Made by a program: the position numbers and the translations under genes. Below, piece by piece: positions 1 through 8,339 of a DNA stretch of 64,000 nucleotides. The stretch is from Runella salmonicolor. Lineage in GTDB: Bacteria; Bacteroidota; Bacteroidia; Cytophagales; Spirosomataceae. Numbering within the stretch: position 1 is the first letter of the stretch; each line of letters opens with the position of its first letter. The DNA lies in assembly GCF_024158025.1 (NCBI RefSeq), contig NZ_JAMZEL010000010.1, positions 62,001 through 126,000 on the forward strand. Reading direction: 5' to 3'. The notes beneath the pieces are model-generated. The model ran no database searches and was not told the DNA's origin. It saw only the letters and a list, made by a program, of their open reading frames with translations.

Positions 1-1853
1 ATAAACTGCCTCAGGGCGAAACAGGGGCCTCTGCCTGGCGTCCCGAACAGCCCGACAATGGCGTGGAATGGATAAAGGTAGGTTTTGAAACACCGCTTTC
101 CATTCGGCAAATTGCCATTGCGGAGAATTTTGGAGCGGGATGCATCACCACCATTTTTGCCTACGATTCCCAAAACAAAGAATACAATATCTACACCAGC
201 AAACCTGAAACTACCCAACGCAACGCGGGGATGTTGCGGGTTTGGCTTCCCAAACTCACCGAATATAAGGTGGCTTCGCTGAAAATAGTACTCGATACGA
301 AGCGCGTTAAAGATTGGAATGAAATTGATGCCGTTGCTATTTCAGCCTCTGAAACCCCCATTGAAGCATCCATTAATTTGGCAAAAAATGTTCCAAAAGA
401 ACTGAAAAAAGAAAACCTCGGAGCCAATGTCAACTCTAAAGCAAATGAGGTTGCTCCCGTAATTTCTCCCGATGGCAAAACCATTTATTTTACCCGCTTC
501 GACCATCCCGAAAACTTAAAAAACAGTGAAGATTATGATGTATGGTTTGCGGAGGAAAAAGAAGGGGTATGGCAAAAAGCCCGTAACATGGGCACTCCAG
601 TCAACAACATTCGCGAAAACTCCATTTGTTATATTTCTCCCGACGACCGCACCGCTTTGCTGATGAATATTTACCGCCCAGACGGTACGTTGTCTAAGGG
701 GGTATCGGTCAGCCGTAAAAACCGAAACGGGTGGACTTTTCCGCAGGAAGTACGCCTTCAGAGTTATGTAAATGAGCATCCCTTTTCGGGATTTTATATC
801 AGTCCAAACGGAAAAGTGATGGTCTTGTCTTTGCAAGATGCCAATACCAAAGGCGGTGCCGACCTCTACGTTTCTTTTCTGCAAACCAACGGGACGTGGT
901 CAGCCCCTACCAATATGGGCGCTAGCATTAATACCGCCGATGACGAATTTACGCCCTTTTTGGCCACCGATAATAAGAGTTTATACTTTACCTCCAACGG
1001 CCGCAGTGGCTACGGAGAGATGGACATTTACGTAAGCCGCCGGCTCGACGATAGTTGGACCCAATGGTCGGAGCCTGAAAATTTGGGGCCTGCTTTCAAT
1101 ACTTCTGATTACGAAGCGCATTTTACCATTCCTGCCTCGGGAGCCTATGCTTACTTCTGTTCTTCCGAAAACTCGCTGGGTGAATTTGATATTTTTCGGA
1201 TAAAACTTCCCGAATCTGTGCGGCCTATCCCCACGGTTATGCTTCAAGGCGGCGTGATTGACCAAAAGACCAAGCAGGCCGTGGCCGCCGAAGTGATTGT
1301 GGAGGATTTGGACCAAAAACAACCACCTCAGCGCATTGACTATGACCCTGCGGTGGGTGATTTTAAAATTGTATTGGATACCCAGAAACAGTACGGCCTC
1401 ACGGCGCAACGGAAAGGCTACCAAGCGGCAGGGACGATTGTTGATTTGACCAAAGAAAAACAATACCGCGAAATCCGTCGTGAAATCGTTTTGACCCCCA
1501 TCGAAATTGGACAAAAAATAACCCTCAATACCATACGTTTTGCCCAAAGCAAGTTTGACCTTCTTCCTTCATCCTTGCCCGAACTAGACCGTATTGCGCA
1601 AATGATGACCGAAAACAGCAGCATGGAAATTTTGCTCGAAGGCCATACCGACAACGTGGGTGATTTTGAAGCCAACGTCCAATTGTCTAAAGACAGGGTG
1701 GAAGAGGTAAAACGGTACTTGACCACTAAAAATATCAACGCCGCACGCATCCAAACCAAAGGCTACGGCCCCACCCGCCCCGTAGCCCCCAATACCAGTG
1801 AAGAAAGTCGCAAACAAAACCGACGCGTGGAGTTCTCTATTCTAAAAATATAA
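1..1853 (+). CDS. OmpA-family protein with PD40/WD40-like repeats (5' end outside window)
   Basis: The reading frame is open from base 3, so the gene starts outside the window; the GTG at 63 is only the first in-window start-like codon. The visible part has PD40-type beta-propeller repeats (for example SPDGKTIYFTRF, and similar blocks over residues 125-385 counted from base 63). A short carboxypeptidase-regulatory-like segment follows. An OmpA C-terminal peptidoglycan-binding domain fills the last 110 residues (LLEGHTDNVGD, then NRRVEF near the end). This is the usual layout of Bacteroidota OmpA/PD40 envelope proteins that link the outer membrane to peptidoglycan. The substrate or partner is not visible. 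Confidence 0.9.
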   Translation, partial: KLPQGETGASAWRPEQPDNGVEWIKVGFETPLSIRQIAIAENFGAGCITTIFAYDSQNKEYNIYTSKPETTQRNAGMLRVWLPKLTEYKVASLKIVLDTKRVKDWNEIDAVAISASETPIEASINLAKNVPKELKKENLGANVNSKANEVAPVISPDGKTIYFTRFDHPENLKNSEDYDVWFAEEKEGVWQKARNMGTPVNNIRENSICYISPDDRTALLMNIYRPDGTLSKGVSVSRKNRNGWTFPQEVRLQSYVNEHPFSGFYISPNGKVMVLSLQDANTKGGADLYVSFLQTNGTWSAPTNMGASINTADDEFTPFLATDNKSLYFTSNGRSGYGEMDIYVSRRLDDSWTQWSEPENLGPAFNTSDYEAHFTIPASGAYAYFCSSENSLGEFDIFRIKLPESVRPIPTVMLQGGVIDQKTKQAVAAEVIVEDLDQKQPPQRIDYDPAVGDFKIVLDTQKQYGLTAQRKGYQAAGTIVDLTKEKQYREIRREIVLTPIEIGQKITLNTIRFAQSKFDLLPSSLPELDRIAQMMTENSSMEILLEGHTDNVGDFEANVQLSKDRVEEVKRYLTTKNINAARIQTKGYGPTRPVAPNTSEESRKQNRRVEFSILKI

Positions 1854-2022
1854 CTGTTTCTGAATAGTTTGATGGCTCGGTTTTACGTTTTACACCAAGG
1901 TACACTGACTGAACGTTTGTGTATATTTTTTTTCCTGAAAACGAAAACCCTCCTCGGCAGCGTTGTTACTTATGTTATTCATCCAACTACACTGCCTAGC
2001 AGCATCGCCAATTATTCGCTCA

Positions 2023-2832
2023 ATGAAGAGACTTATCCTATTATCGCTATTTACGGTTTTCGCCTGCGGCAAAAATCAAGCGCCTGCTCCCATCCCCGTA
2101 CCGACCCCAGTTTGCAATATCAGTAGTGAAACTGGCGTAAACAATACCTATAAACTGGAATACATATACGGCGCATCGGGGTTGCCAGAGGGAGTGAATG
2201 TATCCATCAAAAACACCGCCGACGGGCTGTTGAAACCCGTAAGTACGGCTCGATATACCTACGAAAACAGTCGATTGGTGAAAGTAGTCGACGGGGCGGT
2301 CGAAGAAACCTTGGAATACGCTCCCAACGGGGCATTAACCCGCCTCACGGTAGACAAGACCATCGAACCCGCTTACGTTAATTATACCCTGTCTTTTGAA
2401 ACAGACGCCAACCAACGAATCACCAAAGTGACGGATTCGATGGGGAAACAAACGACGATTAAACGAGACGCCAAAGGAAATATTACGGAAACAGTCACAA
2501 CAAATACCCAAACTGGCCAAGAGCTCTACCGTATTGAATTGAGCGGCTACGACAACCGAAAATCCGTTTACGATTCCTTTAAAGGCTGGTCATTCAGCGT
2601 ACTGAACTACTATGCCGACTACATCAAATTTCCACTTTTTACAACAGGTGCAAGCGGCAATGCGGGCAAACGCATTGACTATGTGGCAGGAAAATCCTTC
2701 AGTGAGACTACGTATACGTATACTTACAATGAAAACGGCTTTCCGTTAACGGAACAATCCTTTACCCGATTTTCAGATGGTTCGGGCGTAGCAACAAACA
2801 GCCGAACTTTTGTGTACGCAGATTGTAAATGA
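2023..2832 (+). CDS. putative lipoprotein with YD/RHS-like repeated strands
   Basis: The start at 2023 is preferred because it opens a lipoprotein signal peptide (MKRLILLSLFTVFACGK), with the lipobox Cys as the acylated residue; the in-frame ATG at 1963 gives no signal. The 269-aa product has a Pro-rich linker after the Cys. Repeated short beta segments of the type 'YTYENSRLVKVVDG' and 'RDAKGNITETVT' follow, resembling the RHS/YD-like repeats of DUF4595-type Bacteroidota lipoproteins. It is probably anchored in the outer membrane. No enzyme motif is seen and the function is unknown. Confidence 0.75.
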   Translation: MKRLILLSLFTVFACGKNQAPAPIPVPTPVCNISSETGVNNTYKLEYIYGASGLPEGVNVSIKNTADGLLKPVSTARYTYENSRLVKVVDGAVEETLEYAPNGALTRLTVDKTIEPAYVNYTLSFETDANQRITKVTDSMGKQTTIKRDAKGNITETVTTNTQTGQELYRIELSGYDNRKSVYDSFKGWSFSVLNYYADYIKFPLFTTGASGNAGKRIDYVAGKSFSETTYTYTYNENGFPLTEQSFTRFSDGSGVATNSRTFVYADCK

Positions 2833-3083
2833 GAGGACTTAAAACGTATTTTTTTCTGCTACATCAGAATCTGACACTGCTCTCAAAAAATAGACTGCTT
2901 TGTAAAATAACCTGATTTTTCTTGCAGAGAACGAAAGATTTAAGGATACTTGTAAACTTAAATCTTAATCGCTGTGATGCAATGATGCCATAGGGCAACC
3001 AAATGATTATCAGCCCAAAACAACATAGTAATATTGCGTCTAATGACAAGTTGGAACGTAGACACATTGACATTAACAACAAA

Positions 3084-3350
3084 ATGGGAAAATTGCTCGG
3101 TAATAAAGACTATTCTAAAATGACACTTGAAGAATTAGTGTCAGAAGAGAAAAAAATAAAATCGCAAAAAATACCAACTGCTTTATTTGTCGGCTTTGCA
3201 GTTGGTATCGCTATTTGGTCCGCTACGCACAAAGGAGGTTTTTTCCTCACGGTGGGTTTGCTAATTTTTGCTTTGATTATTGGTTCCAGTTATTCAAAAA
3301 ACCTGAAAGGCATTCAATCCGAAATAAGCCGCAGAGATATTGGTCAGTGA
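3084..3350 (+). CDS. small two-helix membrane protein, unknown function
   Basis: The predicted 88-aa protein has a soluble charged N-terminus (MTLEELVSEEKKIKSQK), then two hydrophobic segments (TALFVGFAVGIAIWSA and FFLTVGLLIFALIIG) and a charged tail. The start at 3084 (MGKLLGNKDY) is preferred; an upstream in-frame ATG at 3003 would add 27 residues with no recognisable feature. I do not recognise the family. It sits alone between a lipoprotein gene and the convergent HIT gene. Confidence 0.6.
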   Translation: MGKLLGNKDYSKMTLEELVSEEKKIKSQKIPTALFVGFAVGIAIWSATHKGGFFLTVGLLIFALIIGSSYSKNLKGIQSEISRRDIGQ

Positions 3351-3452
3351 GACGGGGGGTAACAGTGGTAAGTATGTTCGTTCAGACAAATAACCTGTCC
3401 AACCATCAAAACCCATTGGCGTTTTGCAAAAAACTCCCCCAGCATCCATCCC

Positions 3453-3842
3453 CTACAACTTCTCCCGTATTTTCGCAGCAATCTCCGCCAACTCATCCTG
3501 ACTCATTTTGAGCTTATTATTGAAGTTCATATCTGCCATGCTATTGAGCGGAATCAGGTGGACGTGGGCATGAGGCACTTCTAATCCTATAACGGCCACG
3601 CCAATGCGCTTGCAAGGAACAGCTTGCTCAACGGCAGCGGCAACTTGCTTCGAAAATTTCATTAAACCTTCATACAGACTATCTTCCAAATCAAAAATGT
3701 AATCTATTTCTTGTTTTGGAATCACGAGAGTATGGCCCGGAGCGCAGGGAAAAACATCAAGAAATGCCAAAAAGTCTTCGGTTTCGGCAATTTTATGGCA
3801 GGGTATCTCACCATTAACAATACGCGTAAATAAAGAAGGCAT
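3453..3842 (-). CDS. HIT family protein (histidine triad nucleotide hydrolase)
   Basis: This 129-aa protein starts MPSLFTRIVNGEIP, the standard beginning of HIT proteins. It carries the histidine triad HAHVHLIPL near the C-terminus, with the middle His as catalytic nucleophile. The family hydrolyses nucleotide phosphoramidates or dinucleotide substrates in the cytoplasm. An upstream ATG at 3875 would add 11 hydrophobic residues that match no family member, so 3842 is preferred. It is convergent with the small membrane protein gene at 3084. Confidence 0.92.
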   Translation of the reverse strand: MPSLFTRIVNGEIPCHKIAETEDFLAFLDVFPCAPGHTLVIPKQEIDYIFDLEDSLYEGLMKFSKQVAAAVEQAVPCKRIGVAVIGLEVPHAHVHLIPLNSMADMNFNNKLKMSQDELAEIAAKIREKL

Positions 3843-4082
3843 AGTTTTTAAGTATAAAAATGGAAGGATAGACAAGGATAATCAACTAGCAAGTATAACA
3901 ACAAAATAGCATAACTTAAGACCCATCAACGCCATTTTCGTCGTATGCTTTTCCGCTATATTCCGAGTCGATACGTTCCAGTGGGGATAACTAGTTGATA
4001 GCCATCGTTTCAAGTTAGATTTCATAGAACCAAATAAACAATAAAATTTACTTGATTATCAAACAGTTAACCCAATTTTACA

Positions 4083-4114
4083 TTTGGAAAATATTTTTGT
4101 TTTTTTTAGCTTTG
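4083..4114 (+). promoter_or_regulatory. Bacteroidota-type promoter for the gene at 4194
   Basis: TTTG at 4083-4086, a 20-nt spacer, and TAGCTTTG at 4107-4114 match the Bacteroidota -33/-7 consensus (TTTG ... TAnnTTTG). The ATG lies about 80 nt downstream. The remaining 3843-4082 stretch between the divergent HIT and SnoaL-like genes shows no gene. Confidence 0.6.
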
Positions 4115-4193
4115 TATAGATGCTCTTTTCAGGATATTTAGCCATAAATCAGTGGTGATTGTTAAGTTCTTTAACATTTTAACTATCCATAAA

Positions 4194-4667
4194 ATGAATC
4201 AAATTTTGACACTTCTTATCTTGGCATCCTTCCTCTTTACTTCATGTAAAACCAGTTTTAGCAAAAAGGACACACAAAAAGGGATGAGCACTGAAACAGG
4301 AAATAATACGACAAACCTTACACTTGCCGCAGTGGAAAGGTTCAATGCCGCGTTTAATCGTCACGATGTTGATGCCGTAATGAATGCGATGACAGAAGAC
4401 TGTATTTTTGAGAATACCAATCCGCAACCAGATGGTACCCGATTGGTCGGGGCTGAGGCCGTGAGGGCGTATTGGGGAAAGTTTTTTGCCAATAACCCAG
4501 ACGCTTTTTTTGAAGCGGAGGAGACATTCGCCCACGATGACCGTTGTGTGGTCAGGTGGATTTATCGCAAAACGAAAGATGGAAAGCCTTGGCATTTGAG
4601 AGGAGTGGATATTTTCAAAGTTCGAAATGGAAAGGTGGCAGAAAAACTAGCTTACGTAAAAGGCTAA
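4194..4667 (+). CDS. SnoaL-like (NTF2 fold) lipoprotein
   Basis: The start at 4194 opens a lipoprotein signal (MNQILTLLILASFLFTSCK). The mature part is a SnoaL/NTF2-like cone: VERFNAAFNRHDVDAVMNAM, then AYWGKFFANNPDAFFEAEE and a C-terminal sheet ending DIFKVRNGKVAEKLAYVKG. This fold binds small hydrophobic ligands and is used by many isomerases and unknown proteins. No catalytic role can be assigned. The protein is probably anchored in the periplasm or outer membrane. It is 157 aa and monocistronic behind its own promoter. Confidence 0.8.
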   Translation: MNQILTLLILASFLFTSCKTSFSKKDTQKGMSTETGNNTTNLTLAAVERFNAAFNRHDVDAVMNAMTEDCIFENTNPQPDGTRLVGAEAVRAYWGKFFANNPDAFFEAEETFAHDDRCVVRWIYRKTKDGKPWHLRGVDIFKVRNGKVAEKLAYVKG

Positions 4668-4691
4668 TCACATTTTTTTAAAAAACTCCAC

Positions 4692-4718
4692 TTCCTGAAA
4701 GTCATACGCTTTCAGGAA
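4692..4718. terminator. 10-bp perfect hairpin downstream of the SnoaL-like gene
   Basis: TTCCTGAAAG and CTTTCAGGAA (4692-4701 and 4709-4718) form a perfect 10-bp stem with a 7-nt loop, 25 nt after the stop codon at 4667. The plus-strand side has no good T-run, while T-rich sequence lies on the other side. It may act as a weak or bidirectional terminator. Confidence 0.4.
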
Positions 4719-4792
4719 AAGAAACCATGGCCCAACCAAGTGCGTGAGTCTACATTATTAGGGTATTTGAAATAGACCGTCTGACTGCCTGC

Positions 4793-4827
4793 CGTGGGGT
4801 TGTGAGCAACCACCCCCGCACCTTTTT
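4793..4827 (+). terminator. imperfect GC-rich hairpin followed by TTTTT
   Basis: A stem built on GGTTG/CAACC, extended by G/C pairs around a bulged A, is followed by CCTTTTT at 4821-4827. It lies upstream of the fusA promoter, so it could insulate fusA from upstream transcription. The stem is imperfect. Confidence 0.35.
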
Positions 4828-4900
4828 GGCTAAAAACCCCAAACTTTTGCTCAACTACTAAAAACTGTGCCTTCAATTTGCAAATTTGTATAAATCTAAG

Positions 4901-4932
4901 TTTGCTTTTCCGATGTAAAACTTCTAATTTTG
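4901..4932 (+). promoter_or_regulatory. fusA promoter, Bacteroidota type
   Basis: TTTG at 4901-4904, a 20-nt spacer, and TAATTTTG at 4925-4932 match the Bacteroidota primary-sigma consensus. It leaves a leader of about 120 nt before the fusA ATG at 5061. The spacing is the same as for the promoter at 4083-4114. Confidence 0.65.
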
Positions 4933-5060
4933 CGCTCTGATTTTCAGAATGGTACCGTAATTTGTGCGTATATGCCTAATATTGAGGCAAAAAGCGTTCT
5001 GCATATCATCACAAATCAAGGAACTTAGACTTAACAGATTTAATAACAATCACAAAAACC

Positions 5061-7169
5061 ATGGCACGTGATTTAAAATTCACAAGAAACATTGGGATTG
5101 CTGCTCACATTGATGCTGGGAAAACCACCACAACGGAGCGAATTCTTTATTACGCAGGGGTAAGCCACAAAATCGGTGAAGTACACGACGGTGCTGCAAC
5201 GATGGACTGGATGGCGCAGGAGCAAGAGCGCGGTATCACCATTACTTCAGCTGCTACTACCGTAGACTGGACGTATAGAAACGAAAAATACCACATCAAC
5301 ATTATTGATACGCCAGGCCACGTTGACTTTACCGTAGAAGTAAACCGCTCACTTCGCGTATTGGATGGTCTTGTATTTTTGTTCAGTGCCGTTGATGGTG
5401 TTGAACCTCAATCTGAAACCAACTGGCGTTTGGCCAACAATTATAACGTTGCACGTTTGGGCTTCGTTAATAAAATGGACCGCTCAGGAGCTGACTTTTT
5501 GAACGTATGTAAGCAAGTAAAGGAAATGCTGGGTAGCTACGCAGTGCCTTTGCAATTGCCAATCGGTGCTGAAGATAACTTCAAAGGGGTAGTTGACTTG
5601 GTGAACTTCCGCGGAATGGTATGGAACGAGCATGACAAAGGAATGACTTTCCAAGAAGTACCTATTCCTGACGATATGTTGGAAGAAGCAACCGAATGGC
5701 GTGAAAAACTATTGGAAGCCGTTGCGGAGTTTGACGATACCTTGATGGAAAAATACTTCGAGGATCCAACATCTATCACCGAAGATGAGATTTTGGCAGC
5801 TTTGCGTGAAGCCGTTATTGCCATGAAAGTGGTTCCAATGCTTTGTGGTTCTTCTTTCAAAAACAAAGGTGTTCAGACCATGCTTGATTACGTGATGGCG
5901 CTGTTGCCTTCACCGTTGGATAAAGAAAGCATCAAAGGTACTAACCCTAACACTGGCGAAGAAATCGCTCGTAAACCAAGCGTTACCGAGCCTTTCTCAG
6001 CTTTGGCGTTCAAAATTGCTACCGACCCTTACGTAGGTCGTTTGTGCTTTATCCGTGCTTATTCTGGGGTATTGGAAGCAGGTTCTTATGTATTGAACAA
6101 CCGTTCAGAAAACAAAGAGCGTATTTCTCGTATCTTCCAAATGCACGCCAACAAGCAAAACGCCATCGAGCGTTTGGAGGCAGGTGACATCGGTGCGGTA
6201 GTAGGTTTTAAAGACATCAAAACGGGCGATACCCTTTCTGATGAGAAAAACCCAATTATCCTTGAATCAATGATTTTCCCTGAGCCAGTAATCGGTTATG
6301 CGATTGAGCCTAAGAAAACCGCAGATCAGGACAACTTCTCGAAAGCCATCGGTAAACTCATCGAAGAAGATCCAACCCTCCAGGTTGAATCAAACGAAGA
6401 AACTGGTCAAACCATCATCAAAGGGATGGGTGAGCTTCACTTAGAAATCATCATCGACCGTATGCGTCGTGAGTTTAAGGTGGAAGTAAACCAAGGTGCA
6501 CCGCAGGTAGCTTACAAAGAGGCCATCACCAAGAGTGTTGAGCACCGTGAAGTTTATAAGAAACAAACGGGTGGTCGTGGTAAATTTGCCGACATCGTAT
6601 TTGAACTCGGGCCACGCGACGACCACGAGCCAGGTCAGGAAGTGAAAAAAGGTTTACAATTCGTAAACGAAGTCGTTGGGGGTGCTATTCCACGCGAATT
6701 TATCCAACCAGTTCAAAAAGGATTTGAAGCCGCAATGGTAAACGGTCCTTTGGCGGGTTACCAGTTGGAAAGCATGAAAGTGCGTCTCTTCCACGGTTCT
6801 TACCACGATGTTGACTCCGATTCACTCTCGTTTGAATTGGCCGCAAAACTTGGTTTCAAAGAAGCCGCTCGTCAGGCAGGTCCAAAATTACTTGAACCCA
6901 TCATGGCCGTTGAAGTATTGACGCCTGAAGAATACACTGGTCCAATCACGGGTGACTTAAACCGTCGTCGTGGTATCATGAAAGGCATGGACTCGCGCGC
7001 TGGTTCACAGGTAATCAAAGCTGATGTACCTTTGTCGGAGTTGTTTGGTTACGTAACCGACCTACGCACCATGTCGTCGGGTCGTGCTACTGCCAACTTG
7101 ACCTTCTCGCACTACGAGTTCCTGCCAAACAACTTGGCCGAAGTCGTGATCGCAAAATCAAAAGGATAG
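5061..7169 (+). CDS. fusA: elongation factor G
   Basis: This full-length 702-aa translational GTPase drives tRNA/mRNA translocation on the ribosome. G1 is AHIDAGKTTTTER, the switch II region is DTPGHVDF, and G4 is NKMD. The later EF-G domains II-V are complete, including the domain IV segment HGSYHDVDSDSLSFE. The length and all motifs match housekeeping EF-G. rpsJ follows about 140 nt downstream. No rpsL or rpsG is found directly upstream, so the usual str-operon partners are elsewhere. Confidence 0.98.
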   Translation: MARDLKFTRNIGIAAHIDAGKTTTTERILYYAGVSHKIGEVHDGAATMDWMAQEQERGITITSAATTVDWTYRNEKYHINIIDTPGHVDFTVEVNRSLRVLDGLVFLFSAVDGVEPQSETNWRLANNYNVARLGFVNKMDRSGADFLNVCKQVKEMLGSYAVPLQLPIGAEDNFKGVVDLVNFRGMVWNEHDKGMTFQEVPIPDDMLEEATEWREKLLEAVAEFDDTLMEKYFEDPTSITEDEILAALREAVIAMKVVPMLCGSSFKNKGVQTMLDYVMALLPSPLDKESIKGTNPNTGEEIARKPSVTEPFSALAFKIATDPYVGRLCFIRAYSGVLEAGSYVLNNRSENKERISRIFQMHANKQNAIERLEAGDIGAVVGFKDIKTGDTLSDEKNPIILESMIFPEPVIGYAIEPKKTADQDNFSKAIGKLIEEDPTLQVESNEETGQTIIKGMGELHLEIIIDRMRREFKVEVNQGAPQVAYKEAITKSVEHREVYKKQTGGRGKFADIVFELGPRDDHEPGQEVKKGLQFVNEVVGGAIPREFIQPVQKGFEAAMVNGPLAGYQLESMKVRLFHGSYHDVDSDSLSFELAAKLGFKEAARQAGPKLLEPIMAVEVLTPEEYTGPITGDLNRRRGIMKGMDSRAGSQVIKADVPLSELFGYVTDLRTMSSGRATANLTFSHYEFLPNNLAEVVIAKSKG

Positions 7170-7175
7170 TAAATC

Positions 7176-7237
7176 GGTTAGCAGTAAACAGTTTATAGTC
7201 AGCAGTTCTGAAGATTGTATTCTGTTTACTGCCAACC
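7176..7237 (+). repeat. 16-bp inverted repeat between fusA and rpsJ
   Basis: Arms at 7176-7191 (GGTTAGCAGTAAACAG) and 7222-7237 (CTGTTTACTGCCAACC) pair at 15 of 16 positions around a 30-nt loop. The structure begins 6 nt after the fusA stop. No T-run follows, so it looks more like an intercistronic RNA structure (processing or stability) than a strong terminator. Confidence 0.6.
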
Positions 7238-7312
7238 TAAAAATATTTCCTGTCGGAGTTAATGGCTCTTTCGACGGGATATTATCAAAACAATCAGAGC
7301 CACCTTATCACA

Positions 7313-7618
7313 ATGAATCAAAAAATTCGTATCAAACTGAAGTCATTTGACCACAACTTGGTGGACAAATCGGCGGACCGCATTGTAAAGGCGGTGAAAT
7401 CAACGGGTGCTGTGGTTAGCGGCCCGATTCCATTGCCTACAGAAAAGCAAATCTACACGGTACTTCGCTCACCCCACGTGAACAAGAAATCACGTGAGCA
7501 GTTCCAACTTTGCACCTACAAGCGCCTGATTGACATTCACTCTTCAAGCGCCAAAACCGTAGATGCTTTGATGAAACTCGAATTGCCAAGTGGCGTTGAT
7601 GTTGAGATTAAAGTTTAA
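7313..7618 (+). CDS. rpsJ: 30S ribosomal protein S10
   Basis: This 101-aa S10 protein starts MNQKIRIKLKSFDHNLVDKS and carries the conserved GPIPLPTEKQIYTVLRSPHV block. It is part of the 30S head and also the NusE antitermination factor. The ATG at 7313 is the family start; the in-frame ATG at 7262 adds 17 unrelated residues. It lies after fusA, as in many Bacteroidota, but a terminator follows immediately and no rplC or other S10-operon gene is present downstream. Confidence 0.97.
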   Translation: MNQKIRIKLKSFDHNLVDKSADRIVKAVKSTGAVVSGPIPLPTEKQIYTVLRSPHVNKKSREQFQLCTYKRLIDIHSSSAKTVDALMKLELPSGVDVEIKV

Positions 7619-7638
7619 TGATAAGGTTTCCAACCACC

Positions 7639-7666
7639 AAGCCGACTTCGAAAGAGGTCGGCTTTT
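7639..7666 (+). terminator. rho-independent terminator after rpsJ
   Basis: AAGCCGACTTC (7639-7649), a short loop and GAGGTCGGCTT form an 11-bp stem with one G-T pair, followed by a short T-run. It lies 21 nt after the rpsJ stop and ends the fusA-rpsJ unit. Confidence 0.85.
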
Positions 7667-7860
7667 GTTGTTTTAGGGGTAAAATGAGCCTCTTCACACC
7701 CCCCAAAACCGCTTGATAAGTTTTTAGATTATCCTTTGTAACTATCCACAGGCTTACTGTATATTTGGCGCAGTGTGTGTACAGGTACACGCTTTCTTCT
7801 ACTCAACTTTCTGATAAACACTAGTGACAGCTTTTGCCAAAAAAGCTGTTTGTCAGAATC

Positions 7861-7900
7861 CTATCCTATCCTATCCTATCCTATCCTATCCTATCCTATC
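7861..7900. repeat. pentanucleotide tandem repeat, (CTATC) x 8
   Basis: Eight perfect head-to-tail copies of CTATC occupy exactly 40 bp, starting 80 bp before the ATG of the LuxR-type regulator gene. The preceding pentamer (GAATC) looks like a decayed ninth copy. Perfect short repeats of this kind change copy number by slipped-strand mispairing. Here the repeat is non-coding, so any effect would be on promoter spacing or the mRNA leader. The rest of 7671-7980 shows no gene. Confidence 0.95.
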
Positions 7901-7980
7901 GGGATAAAGATAAATGGGCTGATAAACGCTTGATTTGGTGGCTTTGAGAATAGAATGTTCGGTAAACATAACCAAATAAT

Positions 7981-8250
7981 ATGACAGTCAAGCAACACGC
8001 AGAGCAGCTCGAAAAATTAAAAGCTTTAGAATTATTCCTTCTAAAGGAGAACGTATTACTTACCCGCCAAGAATTGAGGGTGCTATATGAAGCGGTAGAG
8101 GGGAAAGGAAATGCTGAGATAGCGCAACTTATGCATGTATGCCTAGGTACAATTAAGACCCATAAACATAACCTGATTACCAAACTTGGCATACAAGGCA
8201 AAGACGAATTTCGAAAATACACAGCTAAACTAGCCAAAACTCTACCCTAG
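7981..8250 (+). CDS. single-domain LuxR-type HTH regulator
   Basis: The 89-aa protein is essentially only a GerE/LuxR-type DNA-binding domain. LTRQELRVLYEAVEGKGNAE leads into the recognition helix region VCLGTIKTHKHNLITKLGI. There is no receiver or ligand-binding domain; the N-terminal 25 residues are helical and charged. It is the first gene of the AT-rich accessory operon, between a pentamer repeat and a small terminator-like hairpin, so it is the likely local regulator. An orphan HTH of this size probably needs a partner or acts as a dimer (inference). Confidence 0.85.
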   Translation: MTVKQHAEQLEKLKALELFLLKENVLLTRQELRVLYEAVEGKGNAEIAQLMHVCLGTIKTHKHNLITKLGIQGKDEFRKYTAKLAKTLP

Positions 8251-8254
8251 GGTA
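8243..8254. promoter_or_regulatory. 12-bp perfect palindrome over the regulator stop codon
   Basis: TACCCTAGGGTA at 8243-8254 is a perfect palindrome that includes the TAG stop of the LuxR-type gene. It lies just before a terminator-like hairpin and about 90 bp before the synthase start. It could be an operator, but only the symmetry supports this. Confidence 0.3.
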
Positions 8255-8260
8255 TAAAAA

Positions 8261-8288
8261 AATCTATCTTAGGATAGAGGTTTTTTTT
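8261..8288 (+). terminator. small hairpin with 8-T run between regulator and synthase genes
   Basis: TCTATC (8263-8268), loop TTAG and GATAGA (8273-8278) form a 6-bp stem, followed by TTTTTTTT at 8281-8288. It is short and AT-rich, so likely a partial terminator or attenuator. Its 3' arm contains GGATAG, the exact complement of CTATCC, a 6-mer present seven times in the upstream pentamer repeat. Confidence 0.5.
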
Positions 8289-8339
8289 ATGCCTTTTAGC
8301 GTGATTTGCAAAAGGAAAAACAACAACCTCTATTGGCCA

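Noticed and set aside
7861..7900. CRISPR-like repeat array
   Set aside because: The 5-bp units have no spacers and no cas genes; it is a simple tandem repeat.
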